From JAOTWJ01 sp036398175 (lineage in GTDB: Bacteria; Gemmatimonadota; Gemmatimonadetes; Gemmatimonadales; GWC2-71-9), in contig DASWHL010000064.1 in NCBI GenBank assembly GCA_036398175.1, forward strand, positions 1 through 64,000: a stretch of DNA of 64,000 bases, read 5' to 3'. Made by a program: the position numbers and the translations under genes. How positions within the stretch are numbered: the first letter of the stretch is position 1; every line of letters starts with the position of its first letter. Positions 51,962-60,660 of the stretch are shown here, piece by piece. The notes under the pieces were generated by a model. It did not search any database. It was not told where the DNA came from and saw only the letters and a list, made by a program, of their open reading frames with translations.

Positions 51962-53955
51962 TTCCGGCGGCGCTGGCCGTCGGCATCGCCCTCGCCGGAA
52001 CTCCCGACACCGGCCTCGTTGCCCGCGTCGAGTCGCTGCTCGGCGCGGGACAGCTCACCCAGGCGCGCCAGGTGGCGCAGGCGGCCTTCCGGCGCTCCCC
52101 CGACGAGCCCGACGCGCTCCTCGCGCTCGGCCGCACGTACCTCGCCTGGCCGGTCGTGGGCCGGTTCCGGGCGTGGCGGCTGTTCGAGGAGGCCGCCCGC
52201 CAGGCACCCACCGATCCCGAGCCGCGCTACTGGCAGATGCGGACCGGTGAACGCCTCGGCGGCGTGGACGGCGAGCGGCTCACGCGGGACGCCTTCTTCA
52301 AGCTGCTCGACCTCACCGCGACCCACCGCGACATGTGGGCGATCTGGGACCGTCTCTATCGTGGCGAAGGGCACCGGCGCCGCGCCGTGCGCATCCTCGA
52401 GGCACACGCGGACGCCGCCTCGCTGCTGCGGCGGGCCATCCTGCTGATCGAACTCGAGCGGTACGCGGCCGCGGACTCCGTGCTGGCCAACCTGACGGCC
52501 CAGGCCGGCGACCACGTCCACACGCTCGCCCTCCGCGCCCAGGTCGCGTTCGAAGCCGGCCGGGCCGCCGAGGGCGAGCGCCTCTACTGGCACGCGGTGG
52601 ATCGGGCGCATGCCGACACCGCCGACCTCCTCTGGCGCCAGGTCGTGGCCATCGCCACGCCCGACGAGGAAGTGGCGTACGCGGTCACCGCCCCCGAGCG
52701 GCGCGCGGCGTTCTACCGCGGCTTCTGGGCGCGGCGCGAGCCTGACCTCGCGACCCCGGCCAACGAGCGGCTCGCGGAACACTTCCAGCGGCTGCGCGGG
52801 GCGCGCCGCGACTTCGCGCTGCTGTTCCCCTCGTCCCGCTTCCACCGCTCACCGGAGGCCCGTGCCCTCACCGCCGACCTCGCCCCCGAGATCCTCGCCC
52901 GGATCGGCGGCTTCCGCCCCAACGGCCGGCTTCCCGGCCATTCCCGGCTGGAAGATGAGGTCCAGGCGGCCGGCCTGGGTGTGGACGTTCGCGACCTGCC
53001 CGAGCCGGACTCGGTCACGCGGTACCTCCGGCACGGCTTCGACGGCCGTGGGCTCCTGTACCTGCGCTTCGGCGCGCCGGAAGAGCGGCTGGTGACGGTC
53101 GGGCCGGGCATTGACGTCGAGGCGTGGCGCTACTCGGTGGACGGCGAGCCCGTCACGTTCGCGTTCGCGCGGGCCACCGCCGGGAACCGTCGCGCCGAGG
53201 TCGCGGGGGGCGATTTCGTGCTCGTCCCCACGAGCCACAATGAGGTGCACAACGCCGCCATCATGCTCGAGCGCGACGCGAGCGCTCTGGTGGCCGAGAT
53301 CGCCGTGGAGGCCTGGGTGGCGTTCTTCCGCGCCGCCGATCCGTCACTCGCGCGCCTCGGCTTCCTCGACATCGTCGTACGTCCGAACGCGGATTCGGCG
53401 GCCGTGGCCGTCTGGGACCTCGGCGACCAGGAGATCGTGCGCGCGCGGGGCGCGGCACCTCTCACGGTCGCCGTGCGGGAGGGCGTGTACCGGATCGGCG
53501 CCGACATCCGGAGCGGCCCCCGCCGCGGGCGCCTCCGCGCTCACCTCGAGACGCCGAGCCTCCGTCCGGGATGGCTCGCCGTGTCGAGCCTGCTCGCCGG
53601 GATCACGACGGACTCCGCCCCGGACCGCCGCACGATGGCCGCGCTGATGCCGGCGGACCGCGTGATCGTGCGCGCCGGCCGGCCGCTCACGCTCTACGCC
53701 GAGGTGTACGATCTCCCCGAGGAGCGGGGCATCACGCGGTACGACGTGACGTACGTGTTCGAGCCGCGTCGCGGCGGCGACCGCGTGTCCTTCACCTTCC
53801 CCCGGACGCGGCCGGCCGAGACGACGCTGATCGAGCGGCTCGTGGTGCAGCCCGGCCTCGTGCCCGCGGGGGACTACCGCCTCACGCTGTCCATCCGGGA
53901 TCGCCTGCTCGGCATCACCTCGCGCGGCGTGGCGCTCGACCTCACGCTGCGCTGA
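51958..53955 (+). CDS. GWxTD-domain protein with N-terminal TPR region
   Basis: 665 residues. The N-terminal ~230 residues are TPR-like (VESLLGAGQLTQARQVAQAAFRRSPDEPDALLALGRTYLAW). The GWxTD core is near ~245-275 (AFYRGFWARREPDLATPANERLAEHFQRL, with F replacing G in the motif) and continues with YLRFGAPEERLVTVGPG. C-terminal beta domains (~430-665) complete it. It has a weak signal peptide (IPAALAVGIALAG). GWxTD proteins are secreted or envelope proteins of unknown function in Gemmatimonadota, Acidobacteriota and relatives. ATGA overlap upstream. Confidence 0.9.
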   Translation: MIPAALAVGIALAGTPDTGLVARVESLLGAGQLTQARQVAQAAFRRSPDEPDALLALGRTYLAWPVVGRFRAWRLFEEAARQAPTDPEPRYWQMRTGERLGGVDGERLTRDAFFKLLDLTATHRDMWAIWDRLYRGEGHRRRAVRILEAHADAASLLRRAILLIELERYAAADSVLANLTAQAGDHVHTLALRAQVAFEAGRAAEGERLYWHAVDRAHADTADLLWRQVVAIATPDEEVAYAVTAPERRAAFYRGFWARREPDLATPANERLAEHFQRLRGARRDFALLFPSSRFHRSPEARALTADLAPEILARIGGFRPNGRLPGHSRLEDEVQAAGLGVDVRDLPEPDSVTRYLRHGFDGRGLLYLRFGAPEERLVTVGPGIDVEAWRYSVDGEPVTFAFARATAGNRRAEVAGGDFVLVPTSHNEVHNAAIMLERDASALVAEIAVEAWVAFFRAADPSLARLGFLDIVVRPNADSAAVAVWDLGDQEIVRARGAAPLTVAVREGVYRIGADIRSGPRRGRLRAHLETPSLRPGWLAVSSLLAGITTDSAPDRRTMAALMPADRVIVRAGRPLTLYAEVYDLPEERGITRYDVTYVFEPRRGGDRVSFTFPRTRPAETTLIERLVVQPGLVPAGDYRLTLSIRDRLLGITSRGVALDLTLR

Positions 53956-54003
53956 GCGGTCTTGTCAGCGGTCGGCACGCGCGGCAGATTCGAACCGCCG
54001 CCG

Positions 54004-54948
54004 ATGCTGATCAACCTCGTCCCCGATTTCCTGGCCGCGCTCGCCGCGCGTGATCCGGTCGCCGGCTACCATCGCTATCTCGAGACGCATCGTCCCGTCC
54101 TGAGCGCCTACTGGCGGAACTACGTGCTGGAGCTGGAGAGCCCGCACGCGGAGGATGTGATCCGCCGGACCACCGCCGCCGACCGGCGCGATCTCCAGCG
54201 CCTCCTGCAGACCGTGGACGTGGTGCGCGTGGCGGAGGAAGCGCTGCGCGCCTGCGAGGCGACGTTCGAGGCCGACGTTCCCATTGACCTGTATCTCATG
54301 GTGGGCGTGGGCGCCGCGAACGCGGGGGAACTGGTGGTCGGGGGCCGGGGGATGGCGTTCGTCTGCCTCGAGCATTTCACGGGCCGCCCGAATCCCGAGT
54401 CCTTCGGTCTGGGGCTGGATCCCCGGCTGCTCCCGCTGTGGATCGCGCACGAGGTGGCGCACGCGGTGCGCTACACGTCGCCGCGCAGCGAGGCCGAGCT
54501 GGCCCGGATCGTAGCCGATGCCGGTGGCACGTACGACTACTGGGAGAGCGGCTCGCGCGCCACGCTCCGGGAGTTGCTCGTCAACGAGGGACTGGCGGTC
54601 CTGGGCGCGCAGGCCGTGGCCCCGGGCCGCGAGCCGTGGGACTACCTCGGGTACACGCGCCGCCAGTACCGGCGGCTGCGCGAACTCGACACGTTTCTCC
54701 AGCGCGCCATCACGATCGAACTGGACCAGCGCGCCCTGGGACTGCGTCTGCGCTACCTCACCGGCGGCATGGCGCCCGCCCAGCGGCTGGTGGGCGGCCG
54801 GGTCATCCCCGAGCGGGCCGGGTACTACGTGGGCCGCCGTCTGGCGGAAGCGGCGGTGGCGGCGCACGGGATCGCGGCGGCGTTGCGGCTGTCCGCGGAG
54901 GCCGTGCTCGCCGCGGACGACCAGGCGACCGGAGCGCAGTCCGCATGA
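54004..54948 (+). CDS. HExxH zinc-peptidase-like protein (DUF2268-type)
   Basis: 314 residues from ATG 54004 (TTG 53962 could add 14). The motif LWIAHEVAHAVRY (HExxH) near residue 150 and the downstream glutamate helix RELLVNEGLAVLGAQAV about 45 residues later match gluzincin-type DUF2268 proteins predicted to be zinc-dependent proteases. No signal peptide is seen. Preceding residues LYLMVGVGAANAGELVVGGRGMAFVCLEHF form the strand before the active-site helix. The function is unknown; it is coupled (ATGA) to a small helical protein. Confidence 0.85.
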   Translation: MLINLVPDFLAALAARDPVAGYHRYLETHRPVLSAYWRNYVLELESPHAEDVIRRTTAADRRDLQRLLQTVDVVRVAEEALRACEATFEADVPIDLYLMVGVGAANAGELVVGGRGMAFVCLEHFTGRPNPESFGLGLDPRLLPLWIAHEVAHAVRYTSPRSEAELARIVADAGGTYDYWESGSRATLRELLVNEGLAVLGAQAVAPGREPWDYLGYTRRQYRRLRELDTFLQRAITIELDQRALGLRLRYLTGGMAPAQRLVGGRVIPERAGYYVGRRLAEAAVAAHGIAAALRLSAEAVLAADDQATGAQSA

Positions 54949-55160
54949 CCACCCCGCGCCGCCCGTCGTCCGGCGGCGAGCGCCGCGAGCACCGTGTGCT
55001 CCGCGAGGCGCTGGACGAGCTGGTGCAGCACGTCCGCGTGGTCCGGCGCACGCTGCCCAGCATGGCCCCGCACGAGATCGCGCACGCCCAGGAGCGGCTG
55101 GAATGGCTGGCCGACGAGGTCTGGCGGCTGGCGCTCGGCGAGGACGCCGAGCAGACCTGA
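54945..55160 (+). CDS. 71-residue helical protein, unknown
   Basis: ATG 54945 overlaps the stop of the HExxH gene. The product (TTPRRPSSGGERREHRVLREALDELVQHVRV ... HEIAHAQERLEWLADEVWRLALGEDA) is a basic N-terminal tail plus a two-helix amphipathic hairpin. No motif is recognised. Its stop lies 12 nt from the convergent mnmE stop, leaving no room for a dedicated terminator, so it is the last gene of the long operon. Confidence 0.7.
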   Translation: MTTPRRPSSGGERREHRVLREALDELVQHVRVVRRTLPSMAPHEIAHAQERLEWLADEVWRLALGEDAEQT

Positions 55161-55172
55161 ATCTCGGGCCCG

Positions 55173-56516
55173 TTACTTCCCGACGCAGAACGTGGCGAAC
55201 ACGCGCGCCAGCACGTCGGCGGGCGTCACCAGGCCGATCACGCTCTCGAGCGCCGTGACCGCCGCGCGCAGATGCGTCGCGGCCACCGCGGCGTCGAGCC
55301 CCGCCGCCCGCGCCTCGCCGAACGTCTCCAGCTCACGGCGCGCGTGCGTCAGCGCCGCGCGATGCCGTTCGCGGGAGAGCACCGGGGCAGCGCTGCCGCC
55401 GCTCGTGAGCCCCTGGAACGCAAGGGCCGCCAGATCCTCGCGCACCCGGGCAATGCCGCTCCCCGTGTGCGCGGACACGACCAGCCCGCTCTCTCCCGCC
55501 GGAGACGGCTGGGCCCGGTCGCCCTTGGTCCGCACGACCAGCACCGGCACTTCCAGCGACGCCAGGAACGCATGCTCGGCCGGCTCCATGCCGGCGCCCG
55601 CGTCGGCGCAGTAGAGCACCAGGTCCGCGGCCGTCAGAAACCGCCGGCTTACCTCGATCCCGAGCCGTTCGATGCGGTCGCCGCCGTCCCGGAGGCCCGC
55701 CGTGTCCACCAGCCGGAACGGGAATCCGCCGAATACCGCCGGCACCTCGATGGCGTCCCGGGTGGTCCCGGGCAGGTCCGTCACGATAGCCCGGTCTTCC
55801 CCGAGCAGCGCGTTGAAGAGCGACGATTTCCCGGCGTTCGGCCGGCCCGCGATCACGCAGAGCGCCCCGGTCCGCAGCCGGGCCCCTTCGGCCGCGGTCG
55901 CCAGCAGCGCATCCACGGCGGCCACGGTGTCCGCGAGGGCACCCGCGACCCGCTCCGGGCGGACGGGACCGTCGTCTTCCTCGGGGAAATCAATGTCGTA
56001 GCTCACCAGGGCTTCAACGGCCAGCACCCGATCCCGCAGCGCCGCGATGCGGACCGACGTGCCGCGATCGAGTTGATGGAGCGCGGCCCGGCGCTGCGCC
56101 GGCGCGGTGGCGTCCACCAGGTCCCCGATCGCTTCGGCCTGGAGCAGGTCGAGCTTCCCGTGGAGCACCGCCCGCCGCGTGAACTCTCCGGGTTCCGCCG
56201 GACGCGCACCCGCCGCATACAGCGCCGCGAGCACCTCCGCCGGCGCGAGCAGCCCGCCGTGACACCAGATCTCGACGAGCGCCTCCCCGGTGTAGGAGGC
56301 GCCGTCGCCGTAGGCCACGTACAGCACGTCGTCCAGCACCTCGCCGGAGTCCGGGTGGCGCGCCCGCGCGCGCCGCACGTGCCGGAGTTCGGCCGGCCGG
56401 AACGGCGTCAGCACGCGGCCGGCGACAGCCGGCGCGTCCCGCCCCGACACGCGGACCAGCGCCACGGCCGCGCGGCCCGGCGCCGTCGAGATCGCGGCTA
56501 TGGCGTCATGCAGCAT
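55173..56516 (-). CDS. mnmE: tRNA uridine-5-carboxymethylaminomethyl(34) synthesis GTPase
   Basis: 447 residues. With MnmG it modifies wobble uridine in tRNA. The N-terminal formyl-THF domain (DAIAAISTAPGRAAVALVRVSG ... FTRRAVLHGKLDLLQAEAIGDLVDA), the G domain (GRPNAGKSSLFNALLG, DLPGTTRDAIE, DTAGLR) and the C-terminal FCVGK (CxGK motif) are all intact. It lies 21 nt after yidC in the standard origin-region order. mnmG is not next to it, unlike many genomes. Confidence 0.98.
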   Translation of the reverse strand: MLHDAIAAISTAPGRAAVALVRVSGRDAPAVAGRVLTPFRPAELRHVRRARARHPDSGEVLDDVLYVAYGDGASYTGEALVEIWCHGGLLAPAEVLAALYAAGARPAEPGEFTRRAVLHGKLDLLQAEAIGDLVDATAPAQRRAALHQLDRGTSVRIAALRDRVLAVEALVSYDIDFPEEDDGPVRPERVAGALADTVAAVDALLATAAEGARLRTGALCVIAGRPNAGKSSLFNALLGEDRAIVTDLPGTTRDAIEVPAVFGGFPFRLVDTAGLRDGGDRIERLGIEVSRRFLTAADLVLYCADAGAGMEPAEHAFLASLEVPVLVVRTKGDRAQPSPAGESGLVVSAHTGSGIARVREDLAALAFQGLTSGGSAAPVLSRERHRAALTHARRELETFGEARAAGLDAAVAATHLRAAVTALESVIGLVTPADVLARVFATFCVGK

Positions 56517-56537
56517 GCGCGGAACATGCGGACGAAC

Positions 56538-58199
56538 CTACGCTGGTTTGCGCTCGCCCAGCCGCCTGCGCCGCTCCCGGGAGATGAGCCACTGCTGCGG
56601 CAGGCTCGCCACGTTGCTCACCGCGTAGTAGAGGTTGAGGCCGGACGAGAAGTTCAGGAACAGGAACGTGAACATCACCGGCATCACGTACATCATCATC
56701 TTGGTCTGCGGATTGGGCGGCAGGCCGCGCTGCCCGAGCCACGTGAGGGCGAACATCGAGACGCCCATGAACAGCGGAATGATGTAGAGCGGGTCGGCAC
56801 GGGACAGATCCGGGAGCCACAGGAACGCGACACCCCGGAACTCGATGGTATTGGCGAACACGAAGAAGAGCGCGAACAGCACCGGCATCGGGATCAGCAG
56901 GGGCAGGCACCCGCCGAGGGGATTCACGCCGTGCTCCTTGTAGAGCTTCATCATCTCCTGCTGGAGCTTCTGGGGATCGCCCTTGAACCGTTCCTGAATG
57001 GCCTTCAGCTCGGGCTGGATGGCCTGCATGGCCGTGGACGACCGCATGGCCTTCTGGTTGAGCGGCCACAGCAGCAGCCGCACCAGGATGCCGAACAGGA
57101 TCAGCACCCAGCCGTACGAGAGCTTCATCGTCTCGTGCATCCAGAGGAGGATGCGCACGATGAAGTTCGCGAACGGCCGGATGATCGGCCGCAGGATCCA
57201 GCCGTACGGGTTCACGTCCTCGAGGTCGTGCCCGATCCGGGCAAGGCGGCGAAACTCCTGCGGTCCCACGTAGACGCTGTGTCCGAACCGGCCGTCGGGC
57301 ACCGGCAGCGAGGTCAGGAGCGCCACGTCGGTCTCGAACCGGCCGGGCTTGGGCCCGCCCACCGCGAGCGCCCCGCCGAAGCGCGGCGCGCTCGTCTCGA
57401 GCGCCAGCACCGCCTGCACGAAGTACTTCGACTTGATCGCGACCCACTCGAACGGTCCGGGCAGCTCCCGCATTTCCCCCGGGTCCAGGCTGCGGAAATC
57501 CACCCGCTCGGTCCGGTTGGCCTTGGTGACGACGCCATACGACCGGATGTCCGCCGCCGAGTCGGCATCCACGGACCGGAGGCGGGGCCCCAGCCCGATC
57601 ATCAGGACGCCCTCCTGCCCCCCACCGATCTCGCCCTGGACGTCGAAGACGTACTGGTCCGGCCGGAAGCGATACACCAGCCGCACGTCGCGGCCGCCCA
57701 CGCGCCCGGCCCAGGTCAGGGTGGCGCCCCCGGAGCCGACCTTGATCGAATCCCGATCGGGCTCGAACCGATGCGCCGTAAAGTCCAGCGTATCCCGACC
57801 CGTCACGAACGCGTACGCGAGCAACCGGGACGACTCCGGGAGCAGCTGCGCCGGTCCCGAGTCGGTGGGCGTGAACGCGCGGTACTGGCGGAGCGTGACG
57901 CCCAGCAGCCGGGCTCCACGGGAGGAGAACTCGTAGCGATAGAGGTCGGATTCCACCACCACGGTCCGCTCCGGACCGCTGTCCCCTGGCGGTACCGCCG
58001 GCGCCGTGGGAACCGGAGCGTCCGGCACCGGGCCGGGGACGATGGCCGGCGGGGCCGGCGCACCGACCGGTGGACGTTCCCGATCCGCCGTGCTCACCGA
58101 GTCCGCCGGCACAGCCGGACGCTCCGGCGGCCAGATCAACGACGGCAGGAGGGTCACGGCGAGCATGAGGGCGATGGCGAGCAGGAGGCGGCGATCCAT
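56538..58199 (-). CDS. yidC: Membrane protein insertase YidC
   Basis: 553 residues. It starts with a membrane helix (MDRRLLLAIALMLAVTLLPSLIW), then a Pro-rich linker and a periplasmic beta domain (~75-330). The 60KD insertase core (~340-545) has helices YGWVLILFGILVRLLLWPLNQKAM, GGCLPLLIPMPVLFALFFVF and NPQTKMMMYVMPVMFTFLFLNFSSGLNLYYAVSN, plus a basic tail. The positively charged groove arginine of the family is at the expected site (LVRLLLWP). No jag gene follows. Confidence 0.98.
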   Translation of the reverse strand: MDRRLLLAIALMLAVTLLPSLIWPPERPAVPADSVSTADRERPPVGAPAPPAIVPGPVPDAPVPTAPAVPPGDSGPERTVVVESDLYRYEFSSRGARLLGVTLRQYRAFTPTDSGPAQLLPESSRLLAYAFVTGRDTLDFTAHRFEPDRDSIKVGSGGATLTWAGRVGGRDVRLVYRFRPDQYVFDVQGEIGGGQEGVLMIGLGPRLRSVDADSAADIRSYGVVTKANRTERVDFRSLDPGEMRELPGPFEWVAIKSKYFVQAVLALETSAPRFGGALAVGGPKPGRFETDVALLTSLPVPDGRFGHSVYVGPQEFRRLARIGHDLEDVNPYGWILRPIIRPFANFIVRILLWMHETMKLSYGWVLILFGILVRLLLWPLNQKAMRSSTAMQAIQPELKAIQERFKGDPQKLQQEMMKLYKEHGVNPLGGCLPLLIPMPVLFALFFVFANTIEFRGVAFLWLPDLSRADPLYIIPLFMGVSMFALTWLGQRGLPPNPQTKMMMYVMPVMFTFLFLNFSSGLNLYYAVSNVASLPQQWLISRERRRRLGERKPA

Positions 58200-58206
58200 C
58201 AGGTAC

Positions 58207-58401
58207 TCACGGTACCGGATCCAGGCCGCTGCCGCCGAACGGATGGCAGCGCGCGAGCCGGCGCACGGCCAGCCAACCGCCGCGCACGATGCCATGGCGC
58301 TCGAGCGCCTCGATGGCGTAGGTCGAGCACGTCGGCGAGAAGCGGCATGGGGATGGGAACGGGGACGCGGCCACCTGGTAGACCCGGATCAGGCCCACCA
58401 T
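58207..58401 (-). CDS. yidD: Membrane protein insertion efficiency factor YidD
   Basis: 64 residues from ATG 58401. The hallmark series LIRVYQVAASPF, CRFSPTCSTYAIEALERHG and RLARCHPFGGSGLDPVP with three conserved cysteines is present. It helps YidC insert membrane proteins. In-frame CTG 58425 overlaps the rnpA stop as CTGA and would add MTTWPRRI, a plausible alternative start given the CTG start inferred for rnpA. It lies 7 nt before yidC. Confidence 0.93.
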   Translation of the reverse strand: MVGLIRVYQVAASPFPSPCRFSPTCSTYAIEALERHGIVRGGWLAVRRLARCHPFGGSGLDPVP

Positions 58402-58421
58402 GATCCGCCGCGGCCACGTGG

Positions 58422-58766
58422 TCAGGAGTCCAGCTGCGCGCACCAGCGGTCGAGGTCGTTCGCCAACTCCGCGGTCCGGGAACCGTAGGCCGGCGGCCGG
58501 GCGCGGATCAGGATGTCCAGTGGAGGCACCCGCGGCAGGAGCCGCCGGCGCGCATGCTCCCGCAGCCGCCGCCGCAGGCGATTGCGGTCCACGGCCGAGC
58601 GCCCAAAGCGGGGCGTGATGACGCCCAGCCGCGGGTGATCGTGAGGGTTTGAGCACCAGATGATCTCGAGCCGGGGGGTGCGCCGGCGTTTCCCGCCGGC
58701 CAGAACCGCCTGGATCTCCGAGGCGCGCGTGAGACGGCAACGCCGAGGGAGCCCCTCGGCCGTCAG
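58422..58766 (-). CDS. rnpA: Ribonuclease P protein component, probable CTG start
   Basis: 114 residues. The family core is clear: LPRRCRLTRASEIQAVLAGGKRR, RLGVITPRFGRSAVDRNRLRRRLREHARR (RNR motif) and LDILIRARPPAYG. It binds the leader of precursor tRNA with the rnpB RNA. The frame is open from 58838 but contains no ATG, GTG or TTG before the core. CTG at 58766 overlaps the rpmH stop as CTGA, exactly the junction style used elsewhere in this window, and gives a normal length. Confidence 0.9.
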   Translation of the reverse strand: MTAEGLPRRCRLTRASEIQAVLAGGKRRRTPRLEIIWCSNPHDHPRLGVITPRFGRSAVDRNRLRRRLREHARRRLLPRVPPLDILIRARPPAYGSRTAELANDLDRWCAQLDS

Positions 58767-58924
58767 GCCGCCCCGTGCTTGGAAGGAAGCTGGACGCTGA
58801 GCCGCCGACGCCCCTTCTTCCGGCGCCGGTTCAGGACCTCACGCCCCCAGCGCGTCTTCATCCGCGCCCGAAAGCCATGCTTGCGAATACGCCGCTTATT
58901 TCGCGGCCGGTACGTGGGTTGCAT
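58763..58924 (-). CDS. rpmH: Ribosomal protein bL34
   Basis: 53 residues (MQPTYRPRNKRRIRKHGFRAR ... GREVLNRRRKKGRRRLSV), the standard short basic L34 with a slightly extended C-terminus. GAGG lies about 6 nt upstream of ATG. It sits in the universal rpmH-rnpA-yidD-yidC order next to dnaA. Confidence 0.98.
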   Translation of the reverse strand: MQPTYRPRNKRRIRKHGFRARMKTRWGREVLNRRRKKGRRRLSVQLPSKHGAA

Positions 58925-58948
58925 CGGTCGTCCTCAAATGAGCCGTAA

Positions 58949-58977
58949 AACGTACCAATGCCAGAGGATGCGGTCAA
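58949..58977 (-). promoter_or_regulatory. rpmH operon promoter
   Basis: On the minus strand TTGACC (58977-58972), 17 nt, TACGTT (58954-58949). It is back-to-back with the dnaA promoter, only 2 nt separating the two -35 boxes. Confidence 0.75.
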
Positions 58978-58979
58978 GG

Positions 58980-59008
58980 TTGACTTTTCCACATTGGCGC
59001 GGTAACAT
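58980..59008 (+). promoter_or_regulatory. dnaA promoter with embedded DnaA-box-like site
   Basis: TTGACT (58980-58985), 17 nt, TAACAT (59003-59008). TTTTCCACA at 58985-58993 differs from the DnaA box TTATCCACA at one base and lies in the spacer, where DnaA binding would block its own transcription. Confidence 0.72.
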
Positions 59009-59048
59009 CGTTCGCCCTGTCGTACCCCCACCTGATGCACCGGCGCGG

Positions 59049-60428
59049 ATGGACCTTTCACCAAAAGAAGCGTGGTCACGCCTGCTGCTCGAGGCGCGCC
59101 GCGAGTTTCCCGATGCGACGGTGCGGACGTGGCTCGAACCCGCCCATGCTATCTCGTTGGGTGAAGGCAAGTTAGTAGTTGCCGCACCCGATCAGTTCGC
59201 CGTCGAATGGAACGCCTCGAAGCACGCCGCGCCGCTGTCCCATCTGGCCGCGACGGTCTTCGGCGAGGCCGTCGAGGTGATCTTCCAGGTCCAGGAAGAG
59301 CGGGCCTCTCGACCGCAGATGGACTTCTTCGTTCCGTCTCCGGTCACGGCCACGCCCGACACGCTCTCGCGCAAAGCCACGCCGCTCAACGAACGCTACC
59401 TGTTCGAGACGTTCGTGATCGGCAAGTCGAACGAGCTGGCGGCGGCCGCGGCCCATGCGGTGGCCGAAGCCCCTGGCAAGACTTACAACCCGCTCTTCAT
59501 CTACGGCGCCACCGGCCTCGGCAAAACCCACCTGATGCAGGCCATTGCCCATGCGGTCGTGGCGCGGCATCCGGAGACCCGGGTCGCCTACATGGGGGCC
59601 GAGCAGTTCATCAACGAGGTGATCGAGGGCATCCACGGCCGCAACATGCCCGAGTTCCGGAAGCAGTACCGGAGCGAGATGGACATGTTCCTGGTGGACG
59701 ACGTGCACTTCCTGGAAGGCAAGGAGATGACCCAGGAAGAGTTCTTTCACACGTTCAATGCCCTGCACGAGGCGGGCAAGCAGATCGTCCTGACCTCCGA
59801 TCGGCCGCCCAAGGAAATCCCCGGCCTCGAATCGCGGCTCGTGAGCCGGTTCGAATGGGGCATGGTGGCGGACATCGGGCAACCCGATCTCGAGCATCGG
59901 ATTGCCATTCTCCGCAAGAAGGCCGAGCAGGACCACCTGGAGCTGACCATCCCGGATGACGTGCTCCGGTTCATCGCCGAACATGTGCGCAGCTCCGTGC
60001 GCGAGCTGGAGGGATGCATCATCAAGCTCCTGCTCTTCGCTTCGCTCAAGCACAAGGAGATCTCCATCGAGCTGGCGCGGGATGCCCTGTCGGACAAGAT
60101 CAAGCAGGCGGAAGGGCTCATGGCCGCGGCCAAGTCGGTCCCGAGCGTGGCCCGGGTTCAGGAGGTGGTGGCGCGGCGCTGGGGCGTGACGCCGGAAGGA
60201 CTCCGCTCGAAGGCACGGACCAAGTCCCTCACGGTGCCCCGGCAGGTGGCCATGTTCCTGGCCCGGGATCTCCTCGGGATGCAGCTCGTCGAAATCGGCC
60301 AGGCGTTTGGCGGCCGCGATCACTCCACGGTGATCCACAGCGTCAGCAAAGTGGAGCGTGAGATGGTCAGCGACAGACAGTTTCGCGATCGCGTTGAAAT
60401 GGCACGGCGGGAACTGTCCGCACCATGA
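59049..60428 (+). CDS. dnaA: Chromosomal replication initiator protein DnaA
   Basis: 459 residues. Domain I (1-90; WSRLLLEARREFPDATVRTWLEPAHAISL), a short linker, the AAA+ domain with Walker A GATGLGKTHL and Walker B MFLVDDVHFLEGK, and domain IV with the DNA-reading motif GQAFGGRDHSTVIHSVSKVE are all intact. It melts the origin in its ATP form. The gene lies between rpmH (divergent) and dnaN. Confidence 0.99.
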   Translation: MDLSPKEAWSRLLLEARREFPDATVRTWLEPAHAISLGEGKLVVAAPDQFAVEWNASKHAAPLSHLAATVFGEAVEVIFQVQEERASRPQMDFFVPSPVTATPDTLSRKATPLNERYLFETFVIGKSNELAAAAAHAVAEAPGKTYNPLFIYGATGLGKTHLMQAIAHAVVARHPETRVAYMGAEQFINEVIEGIHGRNMPEFRKQYRSEMDMFLVDDVHFLEGKEMTQEEFFHTFNALHEAGKQIVLTSDRPPKEIPGLESRLVSRFEWGMVADIGQPDLEHRIAILRKKAEQDHLELTIPDDVLRFIAEHVRSSVRELEGCIIKLLLFASLKHKEISIELARDALSDKIKQAEGLMAAAKSVPSVARVQEVVARRWGVTPEGLRSKARTKSLTVPRQVAMFLARDLLGMQLVEIGQAFGGRDHSTVIHSVSKVEREMVSDRQFRDRVEMARRELSAP

Positions 60429-60660
60429 ACATTTCACCCACACCGGACCGCCTGCTGTTGATGACGGGTCCAGACCCGGGATCTGGAGCGTCATCTTCCA
60501 CAGCCGCCCACAGGTCTCCACACGCCGCCGACCACGTAGACGCATGCGGCATCAGGGAGTTGCGGCGGGCTTCCAGATATCCAGACCCTCTACTGCCACT
60601 ACTAGAGTAGTACTATAGGGATTAGTTGTAGTTTAGATATCCACCTGGGCAAGGGACGCC
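60429..60660. other. Candidate replication origin (dnaA-dnaN spacer)
   Basis: 232 nt without a gene. DnaA-box-like sites are TCTTCCACA (60494-60502), GTCTCCACA (60514-60522) and ATATCCACC (60637-60645). An AT-rich tract around 60597-60640 contains the palindrome ACTACT-AG-AGTAGT (60598-60611) and could be the unwinding element. AAGGGA near 60651 is the dnaN ribosome site. No perfect TTATCCACA is present, so origin function is inferred from place and composition. Confidence 0.5.

Noticed and set aside
53980..54053. Possible minus-strand tRNA: a T-arm-like TTCGAAT with a 5-bp stem and a matching 7-bp CACGCGC/GCGCGTG pair
   Set aside because: No D arm or anticodon stem can be formed, and the segment overlaps the coding start of the HExxH protein.
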